Source of the DNA: Bradyrhizobium yuanmingense
GTDB taxonomy: Bacteria > Pseudomonadota > Alphaproteobacteria > Rhizobiales > Xanthobacteraceae
DNA: 64,000 bases
NCBI RefSeq assembly: GCF_029167105.1
Contig: NZ_JARFML010000041.1
Span: 1-64,000 of the forward strand
Direction: 5' to 3'
Shown: positions 41,683 to 50,422 of the stretch, in pieces
Numbering within the stretch: position 1 is the stretch's first letter
How the letters are laid out: the number at the start of each line of letters is the position of its first letter
Position numbers and translations under genes: made by a program
Notes under the pieces: generated by a model
What the model saw: the letters and a program-made list of their open reading frames with translations, nothing else
Told to the model about the DNA's origin: nothing
Database searches by the model: none

Positions 41683-42393
41683 TCACGCCGCGCCGCTGTC
41701 GGCGCTGCGCTCCGCCAGCACCACGATCTTGTGCGGCTCGCGCAGGATGATGCGCTGGCGGCCGCTCTCGACCAGGCCCTGGCTCTCCCAGCCGCTCAGG
41801 ATGCGGCTGACGGTGTGCAGCGTGGTACCGGTCATCTGCGCGATGTCCTGGCGGCTGATCGGGAAGTCGATCTCGATGCCGTGGTCGAGCTTCTTGCCGG
41901 ACTGCTTGGCGAGGCGCAGCAGCGCGTGCGCGATGCGTTGCTCGACCTGCTGGGTCGACATTTCCAGGATGCGGGTGTGGCTTTCCTGCAGCCGCGTTCC
42001 GACGGTCTGGAGCGTGTTGGCGGCGAGCGCCGGAAACCGCTCGACCAGCCGCGGCCAGGCCGAATTCGGCCAGATCAGCACGACGCTGTCGTCGACCGCC
42101 ATCGCCGTCGCCGGATAACGCGCAGCTCCGATCGCCATCGCGAGCCCGAACGTCTCGCCGGGCGCGACATAGCGCACCACGATCTGCTCGCCGGCCGGCG
42201 TGGTCTTGGCCGCGCGGACATGGCCGTGCAGCAGCAGGAAGAAGCACTGCGCGTCCGCCCCCTGCTCGAAGATCGCACTGTTCCTGGGATAGCGCGCCGA
42301 GCGGGCCTCACGCAGGATCTCGTCGAGAGCGTCCGGCGTCATCCCCGCAAACAGCGGCAAATGCGCAACCAGCGATGTGTCGACCTTGGCCAT
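41683..42393 (-). CDS. nnrR: Crp/Fnr-family NO-responsive regulator
   Basis: This 236-residue regulator has an N-terminal cyclic-nucleotide-like sensor domain (about 12-130), a dimer helix (about 133-158) and a winged helix-turn-helix (ISRQDIAQMTGTTLHTVSRILSGWESQGLVE). It lacks the N-terminal Cys cluster of FNR, so it is not an oxygen-sensing Fe-S protein. Its position among nirK, hemN and nnrS points to NnrR, which activates nitrite and NO reductase genes in response to nitrogen oxides. A perfect FixK box upstream suggests it is itself under FixK2. Confidence 0.88.
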   Translation of the reverse strand: MAKVDTSLVAHLPLFAGMTPDALDEILREARSARYPRNSAIFEQGADAQCFFLLLHGHVRAAKTTPAGEQIVVRYVAPGETFGLAMAIGAARYPATAMAVDDSVVLIWPNSAWPRLVERFPALAANTLQTVGTRLQESHTRILEMSTQQVEQRIAHALLRLAKQSGKKLDHGIEIDFPISRQDIAQMTGTTLHTVSRILSGWESQGLVESGRQRIILREPHKIVVLAERSADSGAA

Positions 42394-42445
42394 TCTGCCT
42401 CCGTGGCATCGGGGCGTGTGATGGCACCTGCAATCGCCGAGTAGT

Positions 42446-42459
42446 TTGCGTTAGCGCAA
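42446..42459. promoter_or_regulatory. Perfect FixK2/NnrR box between nnrR and nnrS
   Basis: TTGCGTTAGCGCAA matches TTG(A/C)-N6-(T/G)CAA exactly, with one further T/A pair outside. It lies 53 bases before the nnrR start and 76 bases before the nnrS start. FixK2 control of nnrR is established in B. diazoefficiens; use for nnrS is inferred. Confidence 0.8.
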
Positions 42460-42534
42460 AACGAGGCGGTCCAGTGGCAGTATTTTTCCAAACAACGACC
42501 TGTGTAACGATCTGTATTGATTGGAGTTGACCCC

Positions 42535-43746
42535 ATGGCTGGCGCCCGATCCCGCAATTTTGCGGGCTGGCCGCTGTTTGCGAACAGCTTTCGCCCCTTT
42601 TTCCTGCTCGCCGCAATCCAGGCGGCGCTGTCGATCCTGGTCTGGCTGCCGATGTTCTACGGCGAATTGTCGGTGAGCTCCGCGTTCGCGCCGCGCGACT
42701 GGCACATCCATGAGATGCTCTATGGTTTCCTGCCGGCCGTCATCACCGGCTTCCTGTTCACCGCCATCCCGAACTGGACGGGGCGCCTGCCGATCCAGGG
42801 CGCGCCGCTCGCGGCCTTGGTGACGGTCTGGCTTGCCGGGCGCGTCGTCGTGACGGTGTCGGCGAATACCGGCTGGGCGTTTGCACTGGTCGTTGATGCC
42901 GCGTTCCTGGCATTGGTCGTCGCTGCCGCGACGCGCGAGATCATCGCAGGTGGCAATTGGCGCAACCTGCCGGTGGTGGGGCTGGTGCTGGTTCTGCTCG
43001 CCGGCAACGTCGCCTTCCATGTCGAGACGCATTACGAAGGCGCGGCCGACGTCAGCATCCGCATCGGCATCGGCGTCGTCATCCTGCTGATCGGCTTGAT
43101 CGGCGGCCGCATCATTCCAAGCTTCACCCGCAACTGGCTGGTCAAGTTCAATCCGGGCCGCCTGCCGGTACCGTTCGGACGATTCGACGGCGCGGTGATC
43201 GGCTTGAGCGCGCTGGCGCTGATCGCGTGGATCGCGGCACCGCTGAACATGATCACCGGCCTCGCGATGGCGGCAGTGGGCGTGCTGCATCTGGTTCGGC
43301 TTGCACGCTGGGCCGGCGACCGCACCAGGCGCGAGCGGCTGCTGCTGATCCTGCACGTCGGTTATGTCTTCGTGCCGCTCGGCTTCATCCTGAACGCTGT
43401 GGCCGCCTTCGGCGAGCTGCCGCCGAGCGCCGGCATCCATGCCTGGATGGCGGGTGCTGCGGGAACGATGACGCTCGCGGTGATGACCCGCGCCAGTCTC
43501 GGCCATACCGGACAGGCGCTGACGGCTTCGCCGGCGATCCAGGGAATCTATGCTGCAATCATCATGGCGGCCCTGGCCCGGGTCGGTGCCGTCGTGTTGC
43601 CCGCGTATGGCGACGTGCTGCTGCACATCGCCGCCTGCGGCTGGATTCTCGCCTTCCTGGGATTTGCCGTCGCGTTTGGTCCGCTGCTCGCCGGCAGCGG
43701 GCGGCGGGCGCTCGCCACGATGGGCGTGCCCGCTCCGGCACGCTGA
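42535..43746 (+). CDS. nnrS: NnrS family membrane protein
   Basis: This 403-residue inner-membrane protein has about twelve helices. The NnrS signatures are FRPFFLLAA near the start, WHIHEMLYGFLPAVITGFLFTAIPNWTGR, and GRIIPSFTRNWL. The conserved His in WHIHEM fits the heme- and copper-binding reported for NnrS. The family protects against NO-related stress during denitrification. The ATG at 42535 follows TTGGAG at eight bases; an upstream start is less likely. It shares a FixK box with the divergent nnrR. Confidence 0.92.
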   Translation: MAGARSRNFAGWPLFANSFRPFFLLAAIQAALSILVWLPMFYGELSVSSAFAPRDWHIHEMLYGFLPAVITGFLFTAIPNWTGRLPIQGAPLAALVTVWLAGRVVVTVSANTGWAFALVVDAAFLALVVAAATREIIAGGNWRNLPVVGLVLVLLAGNVAFHVETHYEGAADVSIRIGIGVVILLIGLIGGRIIPSFTRNWLVKFNPGRLPVPFGRFDGAVIGLSALALIAWIAAPLNMITGLAMAAVGVLHLVRLARWAGDRTRRERLLLILHVGYVFVPLGFILNAVAAFGELPPSAGIHAWMAGAAGTMTLAVMTRASLGHTGQALTASPAIQGIYAAIIMAALARVGAVVLPAYGDVLLHIAACGWILAFLGFAVAFGPLLAGSGRRALATMGVPAPAR

Positions 43747-43748
43747 AA

Positions 43749-44777
43749 TCAGGCGGCAGTCGCCGAGGGCGTCGCTGAGGGAGGCCGCACGCCCTTGCGC
43801 CACTCGGTGATGGTGCAGCCGAAGCGGCCGCGAAACCAGCGCGCCATGGCGCTCTGTGCGGAGAAGCCGAGCTGCACCGCGATGTCGGCCAGCGGCCGGG
43901 CGGGATCCTCGATCAGCTGGACCGCGAGATCGGCGCGTTGCGCGTCCAGGATGGCCGAGAAGCTGGTGCCCGATGCGGCGAGGCGGCGGTGGATGGTGCG
44001 GCGGGTGCAGGCCAGATGCTCGGCGACGCGCTCGACCGTGCAATCGCCGCTGGCGAGCAGGGTCCGCACCACCTCGTCGACCTTGGCCTCCCAGCTTGCC
44101 GGCCTGCTCTCGATCGCCTCGATCCGCTTGCGCAAGTAATTCGCGATCAAGGGATGCGCGCTTGGGATCCGGCGCTCCATGTCGCGCGCCGACAACAGGA
44201 TCGCATCGTCATCCGCATTGAAGGTCACCCGGCAGCCGAAGAAGTCGCGGTAGCGCTTGCGGTCGAGCGGCGGTGGATAATGCAGATGCACTTCCAGCGG
44301 CCGCCAATTGCCGCCGAACAGCGACTGGATGATGCGGTGGACGCTGCCGAGGGCCATGTCGATCGACTGCCGCGGCGCGCGCGGTCGCCGGCCGCGCAGG
44401 TGCAGCGTGATGGTCACGGTCCGCTCGTCACGCGTGACCTCGAGCCGCATGCCGTCATGATGGATATGGATGAAACGCGAAAACGCCTCGATCGCTTCGC
44501 CGACGGTCGCCTGCTCGCGCACGATCAGGCCGACCGCGCCGAAATTGGTGAGGCCGCCGCGCTCGGCGAGACGCAGGCCGAAATCCTCGGCGCCGGAGGC
44601 CTTTGCCGATAGTTCGAGCAGGCGGCGCAGGCCGGTGACGGCGATGGGGATGTCGGGCTGGTCGAGGCAGGCCAGCGGCAGCCTGACCCTGCGCATCATT
44701 TGGCTGGGGTCGAGCCCGAGCGACCGGGCGACCTCGGGGTAACAGCTCAAGCCTGCGCTGCGAATGAGGTCGGTCAT
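43749..44777 (-). CDS. AraC family regulator with arabinose-binding-type N-terminal domain
   Basis: This 342-residue regulator has a long N-terminal ligand-sensing domain of the AraC-binding type (about 15-205) found in OruR-like regulators. Its C-terminal AraC DNA-binding domain has two helix-turn-helix motifs (CTVERVAEHLACTRRTIHRRL and LADIAVQLGFSAQSAMARWF). The ATG at 44777 is chosen because the family starts with a short MTDLIR-like leader; the longer frame has no support. It is convergent with nnrS with two bases between them, and divergent from a FixJ-like gene. Direct repeats with 21-base spacing lie in its promoter region. Confidence 0.88.
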   Translation of the reverse strand: MTDLIRSAGLSCYPEVARSLGLDPSQMMRRVRLPLACLDQPDIPIAVTGLRRLLELSAKASGAEDFGLRLAERGGLTNFGAVGLIVREQATVGEAIEAFSRFIHIHHDGMRLEVTRDERTVTITLHLRGRRPRAPRQSIDMALGSVHRIIQSLFGGNWRPLEVHLHYPPPLDRKRYRDFFGCRVTFNADDDAILLSARDMERRIPSAHPLIANYLRKRIEAIESRPASWEAKVDEVVRTLLASGDCTVERVAEHLACTRRTIHRRLAASGTSFSAILDAQRADLAVQLIEDPARPLADIAVQLGFSAQSAMARWFRGRFGCTITEWRKGVRPPSATPSATAA

Positions 44778-44808
44778 GCAAACCGTTCCTGTCAGCCATT
44801 CCCGCAGA

Positions 44809-44837
44809 TGTCCCGAAATGTAAAGTTTCTGTCCCGA
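44809..44837. promoter_or_regulatory. Direct repeats, likely AraC-type operator
   Basis: TGTCCCGA occurs at 44809-44816 and again at 44830-44837, with a 21-base period, two turns of the helix. AraC-family regulators bind such direct repeats. The site is 32-60 bases upstream of the AraC-type gene start and could also act on the divergent regulator gene at 44977. Confidence 0.5.
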
Positions 44838-44976
44838 TCCGTCAAATCCAGGAACCGGATGGAACATACATAAAGGGAAACCGAAGCACTGGCGTGAATG
44901 CCGTGCGCATGACGGCGGGCGCGACGCGGCCCCGGCCGTCTCGGGCCATTGACCAAGACATTGCTGGATCGGGACT

Positions 44977-45597
44977 ATGCCGGGGAACATGCTTTCCAAG
45001 GGCGAGGTATTCGTCATCGACACTGATGCCGCCTCCCGCGAACAACTTTCCGCCGCGCTCGAACAGAGCGCCTATGACGTGATCTGCTTCGCAGACGGGG
45101 CGTCCCTGCTCTCGGAGGCGAAGACGCGGATGCCGGCCTGTGTGCTGCTGGAGATGCCGCCGGATCGCTCCGCTCTCGAGGTACTCAGGCAGCTGCGCGA
45201 GGAGAATTGCATGGCGCCGGTGCTGGTGACGTCGGCGAACGGCAGCATCGCCATGGCGGTCGACGCCATCAAGAGCGGCGCGACCGACTTCATCGAAAAG
45301 CCGTTCCGCACCCACGACATCGTCGGCCGGATCGATGCCGCCATCGATGAATTCGCGCAACCCGGGGCGATCCGGCAACGCTGGCTGCCGGGCTGCGAAC
45401 CTCTGACGGCGCGCGAAGCCGACGTGCTCGAGCATCTTGCCGCCGGCCTTACCAACAAGGAGATCGCCCGGCGGATGCATCTGAGCGCGCGCACCGTCGA
45501 AGGTTACCGCGCCGGCGTCCTGAAGAAGGCCGGCGCCAAGAACGTGACCGATCTGCTCCGGCGCATTTTCGGCCAGGGCTCCCCGACCCAGGCCTGA
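44977..45597 (+). CDS. FixJ/NarL-type response regulator with Glu at the phosphorylation site
   Basis: This 206-residue protein has a receiver domain (about 10-125) and a LuxR-type helix-turn-helix (LTAREADVLEHLAAGLTNKEIARRMHLSARTVEGYRAGV). The expected phosphoacceptor Asp is Glu59 (CVLLEMPP; codon GAG at 45151-45153). The acidic pocket reads VIDTDAAS, and the Thr (VLVTSANG) and Lys (FIEKPF) switch residues remain. Glu can mimic a phosphorylated Asp, so the protein may be always active or respond to another input. The start is 44977 or 44989. It is divergent from the AraC-type gene and has no kinase partner nearby. Confidence 0.88.
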   Translation: MPGNMLSKGEVFVIDTDAASREQLSAALEQSAYDVICFADGASLLSEAKTRMPACVLLEMPPDRSALEVLRQLREENCMAPVLVTSANGSIAMAVDAIKSGATDFIEKPFRTHDIVGRIDAAIDEFAQPGAIRQRWLPGCEPLTAREADVLEHLAAGLTNKEIARRMHLSARTVEGYRAGVLKKAGAKNVTDLLRRIFGQGSPTQA

Positions 45598-45764
45598 AGC
45601 CGCCCGGACCACCGCGCGTTCCGCAGACATGGTGCCGCCGCGGCGGCGCCCCACGGAAGTCTCAATCGAACCGGTTCCTTCCCTGCCGCGTCCAACCACG
45701 ATGGCGAGGCATCTCATCGCGCGCGTCCGGCTGGCGGCGCGGCGATACCGGCAGGAGGGACTTC

Positions 45765-47444
45765 ATGCGCATCACCGCAAGATATTTGGCAACCACGGGC
45801 CTGATCCTGGTGACCACGGCGCTCGCATCGCCGTCATGGGCGGCCAATGTGGACGCCAATTCGACCATCGACACGGTCACCGTCTATCCCGACGGTGCCA
45901 CCGTCACCCGCATCATTTCGCTGGATCTCGCCGCTGGCGATTCGACGTTGGTGGCCAAGGATTTTCCGCTCTCGCTCGATCCGTCTTCCCTCCGCGTCGA
46001 AGGCGAGGCGGGCGCCAAGCTCACCATCGGCACGATCGATGCACGCCCACCGAAGGCCGCGCCGCCGGTCAACCTGCCCGAGCTCGACAAACGCATCGAA
46101 GCCTTGAGGGATCAACGGGCCGACCTGCAGGGCGCGATCGATTCCGCCAATGCCCGGCGCAAGTTCGCGCAGCATTTTGCCGAGGCGTCGCCGGCCGGCC
46201 TCGGCGAGAAGGGCGAGGCGCGCCCGATTGCCGAATGGCGCGCGGCCTTTGCCGCGGTCGCCGAGGAGATCGCGACCGCCGACAGCGCAATTCGCGATGC
46301 CACGCGAAAACAGCGCGAGCTCGACCGCCAGATCGCGGAGTTGGAAGCCGAGCGCTCGGCCAAGCCGCCGAGCAAGCTGGAAGTGCGGATCGACGTCGCC
46401 TCGGCCGCCGCGACCAAGGCGACGCTGCGCGTGACCTATGCCGTGCGCAACGCGCGCTGGGTGCCGCTCTATGACGCCCGGCTCGACACCGGCGCCAAGG
46501 ATCGCAAGCCGCAGCTCGAACTGGTTCGTCGCGCCGAGGTGACGCAGTCGACCGGCGAGGATTGGTCGAACGTGACGCTCGGCGTCTCGACCGTGCGCAT
46601 CAGCCGCAGCGGCAGTGCTCCGGAGCTGCATTCGCTGATCGCGCAATATCCACAAGTGCCGAAGCCCATGGCCCTTGGCACGGCCTCGGATCTAGCGCGG
46701 CCTGCGCCAACTGTTCGCCAGCGCTCGTACGAGCCCATGTCCAAGGCTGCCGAAGCGACCGAGTTGCGCGAGCGCGCCGACGAGCAACAGGCCGTCGCCG
46801 AGATCGGCGACTTCCAGGCCACCTTCAGGATTCCAGGCCGCGTCAGCCTCGGCGCCGCCGACGGCGCCAAGAGCCTCCGTATCGCTTCGGTGAACGTGCC
46901 CGCCGATCTCGCGGTGCGCGCCGCGCCGGTGCTGGATCCGACCGCATTCCTGGAAGCCAGCTTCAAGCAGACCGACGACACGACCCTGCTGCCGGGCAAG
47001 GTCGCGATCTACCGCGACGGCACCTTCGTCGGCCGCGGCAAGATCACGGCGTCCGCCAAGGACGACATCGTGCGGCTCGGGTTCGGCGCCGACGACAAGG
47101 TCAAGATCGAACGCGCCGTGCTCAAGCGCAACGAAGGCTCGGCAGGCCTCTTGGTCACGACGTCGAAGACGGACGAGCGTTCGTTCAAGACCACGATCCG
47201 CAATGGGCATGATTTCCCGATTCGCGTCGCGATCGAGGATCAGCTGCCGGTCAGCGAGAACGAGGACATCGTCGTCGAGATGCTGCCCTCGAGCACCCAG
47301 CCGACCGTCATCAACATCCGCGACAAGCGCGGCGTGCTGGAATGGTCGTTCGACGCCAAGCCCGGCGAGGCCCGCGACATCAACTTCGCCTGGCGCATCC
47401 GCTGGCCGAAGGACAAGAGCATGGTGATCGTCCCGGCGGGGTAG
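45765..47444 (+). CDS. MuiA-like protein (DUF4140/DUF4139)
   Basis: This 559-residue protein has a signal peptide (residues 1-27, ending SPSWAAN) and should be periplasmic. It has the N-terminal DUF4140 domain (VTVYPDGATVTRIISLDLAAG), a long coiled coil (about 108-205) and the C-terminal DUF4139 beta-rich domain (VTYAVRNARWVPLYDARLD through FAWRIRWPKD). The family includes the mucoidy inhibitor A protein, but its molecular role is unknown. A GGAGGG ribosome site precedes the ATG. It is convergent with hmuV across a repeat. Confidence 0.88.
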   Translation: MRITARYLATTGLILVTTALASPSWAANVDANSTIDTVTVYPDGATVTRIISLDLAAGDSTLVAKDFPLSLDPSSLRVEGEAGAKLTIGTIDARPPKAAPPVNLPELDKRIEALRDQRADLQGAIDSANARRKFAQHFAEASPAGLGEKGEARPIAEWRAAFAAVAEEIATADSAIRDATRKQRELDRQIAELEAERSAKPPSKLEVRIDVASAAATKATLRVTYAVRNARWVPLYDARLDTGAKDRKPQLELVRRAEVTQSTGEDWSNVTLGVSTVRISRSGSAPELHSLIAQYPQVPKPMALGTASDLARPAPTVRQRSYEPMSKAAEATELRERADEQQAVAEIGDFQATFRIPGRVSLGAADGAKSLRIASVNVPADLAVRAAPVLDPTAFLEASFKQTDDTTLLPGKVAIYRDGTFVGRGKITASAKDDIVRLGFGADDKVKIERAVLKRNEGSAGLLVTTSKTDERSFKTTIRNGHDFPIRVAIEDQLPVSENEDIVVEMLPSSTQPTVINIRDKRGVLEWSFDAKPGEARDINFAWRIRWPKDKSMVIVPAG

Positions 47445-47470
47445 ATTGTTAGCCACGAAGGAAGTGCACT

Positions 47471-47578
47471 CCCTCTCCCGCTTGCGGGAGAGGGCTGGGG
47501 TGAGGGCTCTCACCTCTGGGGGATTGTCCCGTTGTGGAGACACCCTCTCCCCAACCCTCCGCCGCAAGCGGGGGAGGG
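47471..47578. repeat. Paired REP-like palindromes between muiA-like gene and hmuV
   Basis: Two hairpins face each other. CCCTCTCCCGC/GCGGGAGAGGG has perfect 11-base arms (47471-47494), and CCCTCCGCCGC/GCGGGGGAGGG has one mismatch (47555-47578). The inner flanks GGGGTGAGGG and CCCTCTCCCC are also nearly complementary, so the whole 108 bases can fold as one large structure. This is, from memory, a widespread repeat in Bradyrhizobium. It lies between two convergent stops and probably ends both transcripts. Confidence 0.75.
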
Positions 47579-47587
47579 AGCCCACCT

Positions 47588-48388
47588 TCACCGTGGCGGC
47601 ACAGCCGCCCGCATCGACTGCGGCAGCACGTACGGCACGCCGTCAACCTGATGCACGTCCGCGTCGATCTCGAAAATATCCCGGATCCTCTCGCGCGTGA
47701 CGACATCGGCGCGCGGACCGTCCGCGGCGAGCCTGCCGCCGGCCAGCACGACCAGCCGGTCGGCAAAGCGGATCGCGAGGTTGAGATCGTGCAGGATCGC
47801 GATCACGGCGGTGCCGGCTGCCGCGCGGCGGCGGGCCGCTTCGACGAGGTCGATCTGGTGGCGCAGATCGAGACTCGATGTCGGCTCGTCCAGCAGCAAG
47901 AGCCCGGGGCCGTGCTTGGCCTCGCCGCAGGCGAGCTGCACCAGCACGCGGGCGAAATGAGCGCGCTGCTGCTCGCCGCCCGACAGCGTCGGCAACTGCC
48001 GCTCGCGGAAATGCGACAGGCCGACCTCGTCCAGCGCGGCGTCGACGAGTGGGCCGGCCTCGCGCAAGCTGCGCTCGCCCGCGCCCATCAGCACGATCTC
48101 CTCGACCGTGAAGGGGAAGGTGACGTTGATGTGCTGAGACAGCATCGCACGGCGCGCGGCGAGCTCGCGCGGCGCGAAGCTGCCGATGTCGCGCTGCTTG
48201 AGTCGTACCTCGCCGGCGCTCGGGCGGAGATCGCCGGAGAGCAGCCGCAACAGCGTCGACTTGCCGGCGCCGTTCGGGCCGATGATGGCGATCATCTCGC
48301 CGGCCGCAACCGTCAGGCCGACGCCGTCAAGCAATGTCGCGCGGCCGGCGCTCTTGCCTAAGTGTCGTGCTTCGAGCACTGCGGTCAT
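47588..48388 (-). CDS. hmuV: Heme ABC transporter ATP-binding protein
   Basis: This 266-residue ATPase of the BtuD/HmuV class has Walker A GPNGAGKS, signature LSGGEQQRAHFARVL, Walker B LLLLDEPTSSLD and switch His in AILHDLNLAIRFAD. QHINVTFPFTVEEIVLMGA is typical of HmuV. The ATG at 48388 overlaps the hmuU stop by four bases. It powers heme import through HmuU. It is the last gene of the minus-strand hmuP-hmuT-hmuU-hmuV operon. Confidence 0.94.
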   Translation of the reverse strand: MTAVLEARHLGKSAGRATLLDGVGLTVAAGEMIAIIGPNGAGKSTLLRLLSGDLRPSAGEVRLKQRDIGSFAPRELAARRAMLSQHINVTFPFTVEEIVLMGAGERSLREAGPLVDAALDEVGLSHFRERQLPTLSGGEQQRAHFARVLVQLACGEAKHGPGLLLLDEPTSSLDLRHQIDLVEAARRRAAAGTAVIAILHDLNLAIRFADRLVVLAGGRLAADGPRADVVTRERIRDIFEIDADVHQVDGVPYVLPQSMRAAVPPR

Positions 48389-49470
48389 AGCGCGGCGAGC
48401 CCGCGCTGCCGCAGCAGGATGAAGAGAAAGACGGGTGCGCCGACGGCCGCCGTCAGGATGCCGATCGGCATCTCCGCGGGCGCCACGATGGTGCGCGCCA
48501 GCGTGTCGGCCCCGACCATCAGGATCGCGCCTGATAGCACCGAGGCCGGCAGCAGCAGGCGATGCGCCGGGCCGATCACGAGACGGAGCAGATGCGGCAC
48601 GACGATGCCGACGAAGCCGATCACGCCGCTGATCGACACCGCGACGCCGGTCATGGCCGAGACCATCACGATCGAGATCCGCTTCAGGCGCTCGACGTCG
48701 ACGCCGCCGTGAAAGGCGTCGGCCTCGCCGAGCACCAGCAGGTCGAGGCCGCGTGCGATGAAGGCGCAGCCTGCGAGTCCGGCAATGAGCACCGGCGCGA
48801 GCACGGCGGCCTTGGTCCAGGTCGCGCCGCTCATCGAGCCTAGCATCCAGAACGTGATGTCGCGCAGCTGGCGGTCGTCGGCGATGAATACCAGGAGGCC
48901 GATGCCCGCATTGGCGATCGCGGTGATGGCGACGCCGGCGAGCAGGAAGATCGCGATCGAGGTGCGTCCCGAGCGGCTGGAGATGCCGTAGAGGATTGTG
49001 GTGGTCGCCAGCGAACCCGCGAAGGCTGCGAGCGGCAACAGCTCGGTCTGGAGAAAGCGCAGCGCCTCGCCGAAGCGGGAATCGGTGAAGACGATCGCGC
49101 TCGCGGCTGCGAGCGCGCCGCCGCTGGAGACGCCGACCAGGGCGGGATCGGCGAGCGGGTTGCGAAACAGCCCCTGCATGATCGCACCGGCCGCGGCAAG
49201 CAGGCCGCCGATCATCGCCGCCGCCGCGATCCGGGGAATGCGGATCGACCACAGCACGAGCTGGTCGCGGGCCGTCATGGCCGTGCTTTCGCCGGCCAAG
49301 CCCAGCGCGGCTGGCAGCCGGGAGAGCGGGATGCCGGCGGCGCCGACCGTCAGAGCGGCGATCGCGCTGACCAGGAGCACCACGAGCAGGAGGGGAATCG
49401 CGAACGATGCTGCCCGCCGTCCCGCGCTGTGTCGCGGGCTCCGTGTTTCGATCCCGGCGGCCACGCTCAT
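48385..49470 (-). CDS. hmuU: Heme ABC transporter permease
   Basis: This 361-residue FecCD-family permease has about ten helices. Conserved blocks are RIPRIAAAAMIGGLLAAAGA, MQGLFRNPLADPALVGVSSG and ISGVIGFVGIVVPHLLRLVI with the following HRLLLPASVLSGA. The ATG at 49470 gives a four-base overlap with the hmuT stop; an ATG three codons upstream is possible. It moves heme from HmuT through the inner membrane. Confidence 0.94.
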   Translation of the reverse strand: MSVAAGIETRSPRHSAGRRAASFAIPLLLVVLLVSAIAALTVGAAGIPLSRLPAALGLAGESTAMTARDQLVLWSIRIPRIAAAAMIGGLLAAAGAIMQGLFRNPLADPALVGVSSGGALAAASAIVFTDSRFGEALRFLQTELLPLAAFAGSLATTTILYGISSRSGRTSIAIFLLAGVAITAIANAGIGLLVFIADDRQLRDITFWMLGSMSGATWTKAAVLAPVLIAGLAGCAFIARGLDLLVLGEADAFHGGVDVERLKRISIVMVSAMTGVAVSISGVIGFVGIVVPHLLRLVIGPAHRLLLPASVLSGAILMVGADTLARTIVAPAEMPIGILTAAVGAPVFLFILLRQRGLAAL

Positions 49471-50417
49471 TGCCGGCAATTCGCCGTCGACAGCGCCGAT
49501 GCGAACGCGCCGCCCTCGGCCAAGGCCGGATAGAGCTTGACCGAGAGATCGCGCGCCGCCGCCGCGGTGCGCGGCCCGAAACCGAGCAGATAAAGCCCAT
49601 CCATGGCAATGAAACTTTTGTTGGCCGCGACCGGCGTCAGCGCAAAGCCGGGATGCGTGTAGACTGCATCGGCCTGCAGCGAATCCTTGCCGCGCTCGAT
49701 CGACAGCACGACATCGGGCTTTGCGGCCACGATCGCCTCGTCGCTGATGACCTTGTAGCCGTCGTAATCGTCAACCGCGTTGGCCGCGCCCGCCAGCTGG
49801 ATGATCTCATCCGCCGCGGTCTTGTGGCCCGCCACCATCGCCCGCCCGTTCTGGAGCGACATCACGAACATCACCCGCACCGGCTTGGTCACCTTGGCGC
49901 GCAGGGCACGGAGCTGTGCAAGATCGGCGCCGACCGCGGCGCTGAGACATTCGGCACGCGCATCGACGCCCATGGCGTGGCCGACCAGCTTGATCTTCTC
50001 GATCAAGCCTTCCTCGGAAAAGGTCTCGGGCACCAGCACCAGCGGCACCTTCGCCGTCTCCAGGATGTCCATGGTCTCGCGCGGCCCCGAGCCCTGGATC
50101 GCCAGGATCAGCGTCGGGTTGAGACCGAGCACGCCTTCGGCCGAGATCTGGCGCACATAGCCGACATTCGGCTTGTCCTGCAGTGCGGCCGCCGGATAGA
50201 GGCTCGTTGTGTCGACGCCGACCAGCCGGCTTTCCAATCCCAGTGCATAGAGGATCTCGGTGATGGCGCCGCCGATCGACACCGTGCGGGCAAAATCGGT
50301 AACAGTGACGTCGCGATTGCGCGCGTCATGCACAATGATGCCCGCGGCGTGCGCAGCAGACGCGAACGCGAGTCCGCCGGAGAGCAGGAGACGGGCGAGG
50401 GTGCGGCAACATGTCAT
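49467..50417 (-). CDS. hmuT: Periplasmic heme-binding protein
   Basis: This 316-residue protein has a signal peptide (ARLLLSGGLAFASAAHAAG) and a class III helical-backbone binding fold. Recognisable blocks are SIGGAITEILYALGLESRLVG, then DTTSLYPAAALQDKPNVGYVR, the latter containing the likely heme Tyr of HmuT proteins. It hands heme from the periplasm to HmuUV. The ATG at 50417 is five bases after the hmuP stop; longer frames run through hmuP and are not real. Confidence 0.93.
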   Translation of the reverse strand: MTCCRTLARLLLSGGLAFASAAHAAGIIVHDARNRDVTVTDFARTVSIGGAITEILYALGLESRLVGVDTTSLYPAAALQDKPNVGYVRQISAEGVLGLNPTLILAIQGSGPRETMDILETAKVPLVLVPETFSEEGLIEKIKLVGHAMGVDARAECLSAAVGADLAQLRALRAKVTKPVRVMFVMSLQNGRAMVAGHKTAADEIIQLAGAANAVDDYDGYKVISDEAIVAAKPDVVLSIERGKDSLQADAVYTHPGFALTPVAANKSFIAMDGLYLLGFGPRTAAAARDLSVKLYPALAEGGAFASALSTANCRQ

Positions 50418-50422
50418 TGCAG

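Noticed and set aside
47471..47578. Possible CRISPR-like or phase-variable repeat
   Set aside because: There are only two inverted units, not regularly spaced direct repeats, and no cas genes are present. It fits a REP-like palindromic element.
48389..49609. HmuV extended upstream through hmuU as one large protein
   Set aside because: The extra residues are an out-of-frame reading of the hmuU gene; the ATG at 48388 overlapping the hmuU stop gives the normal ATPase length.
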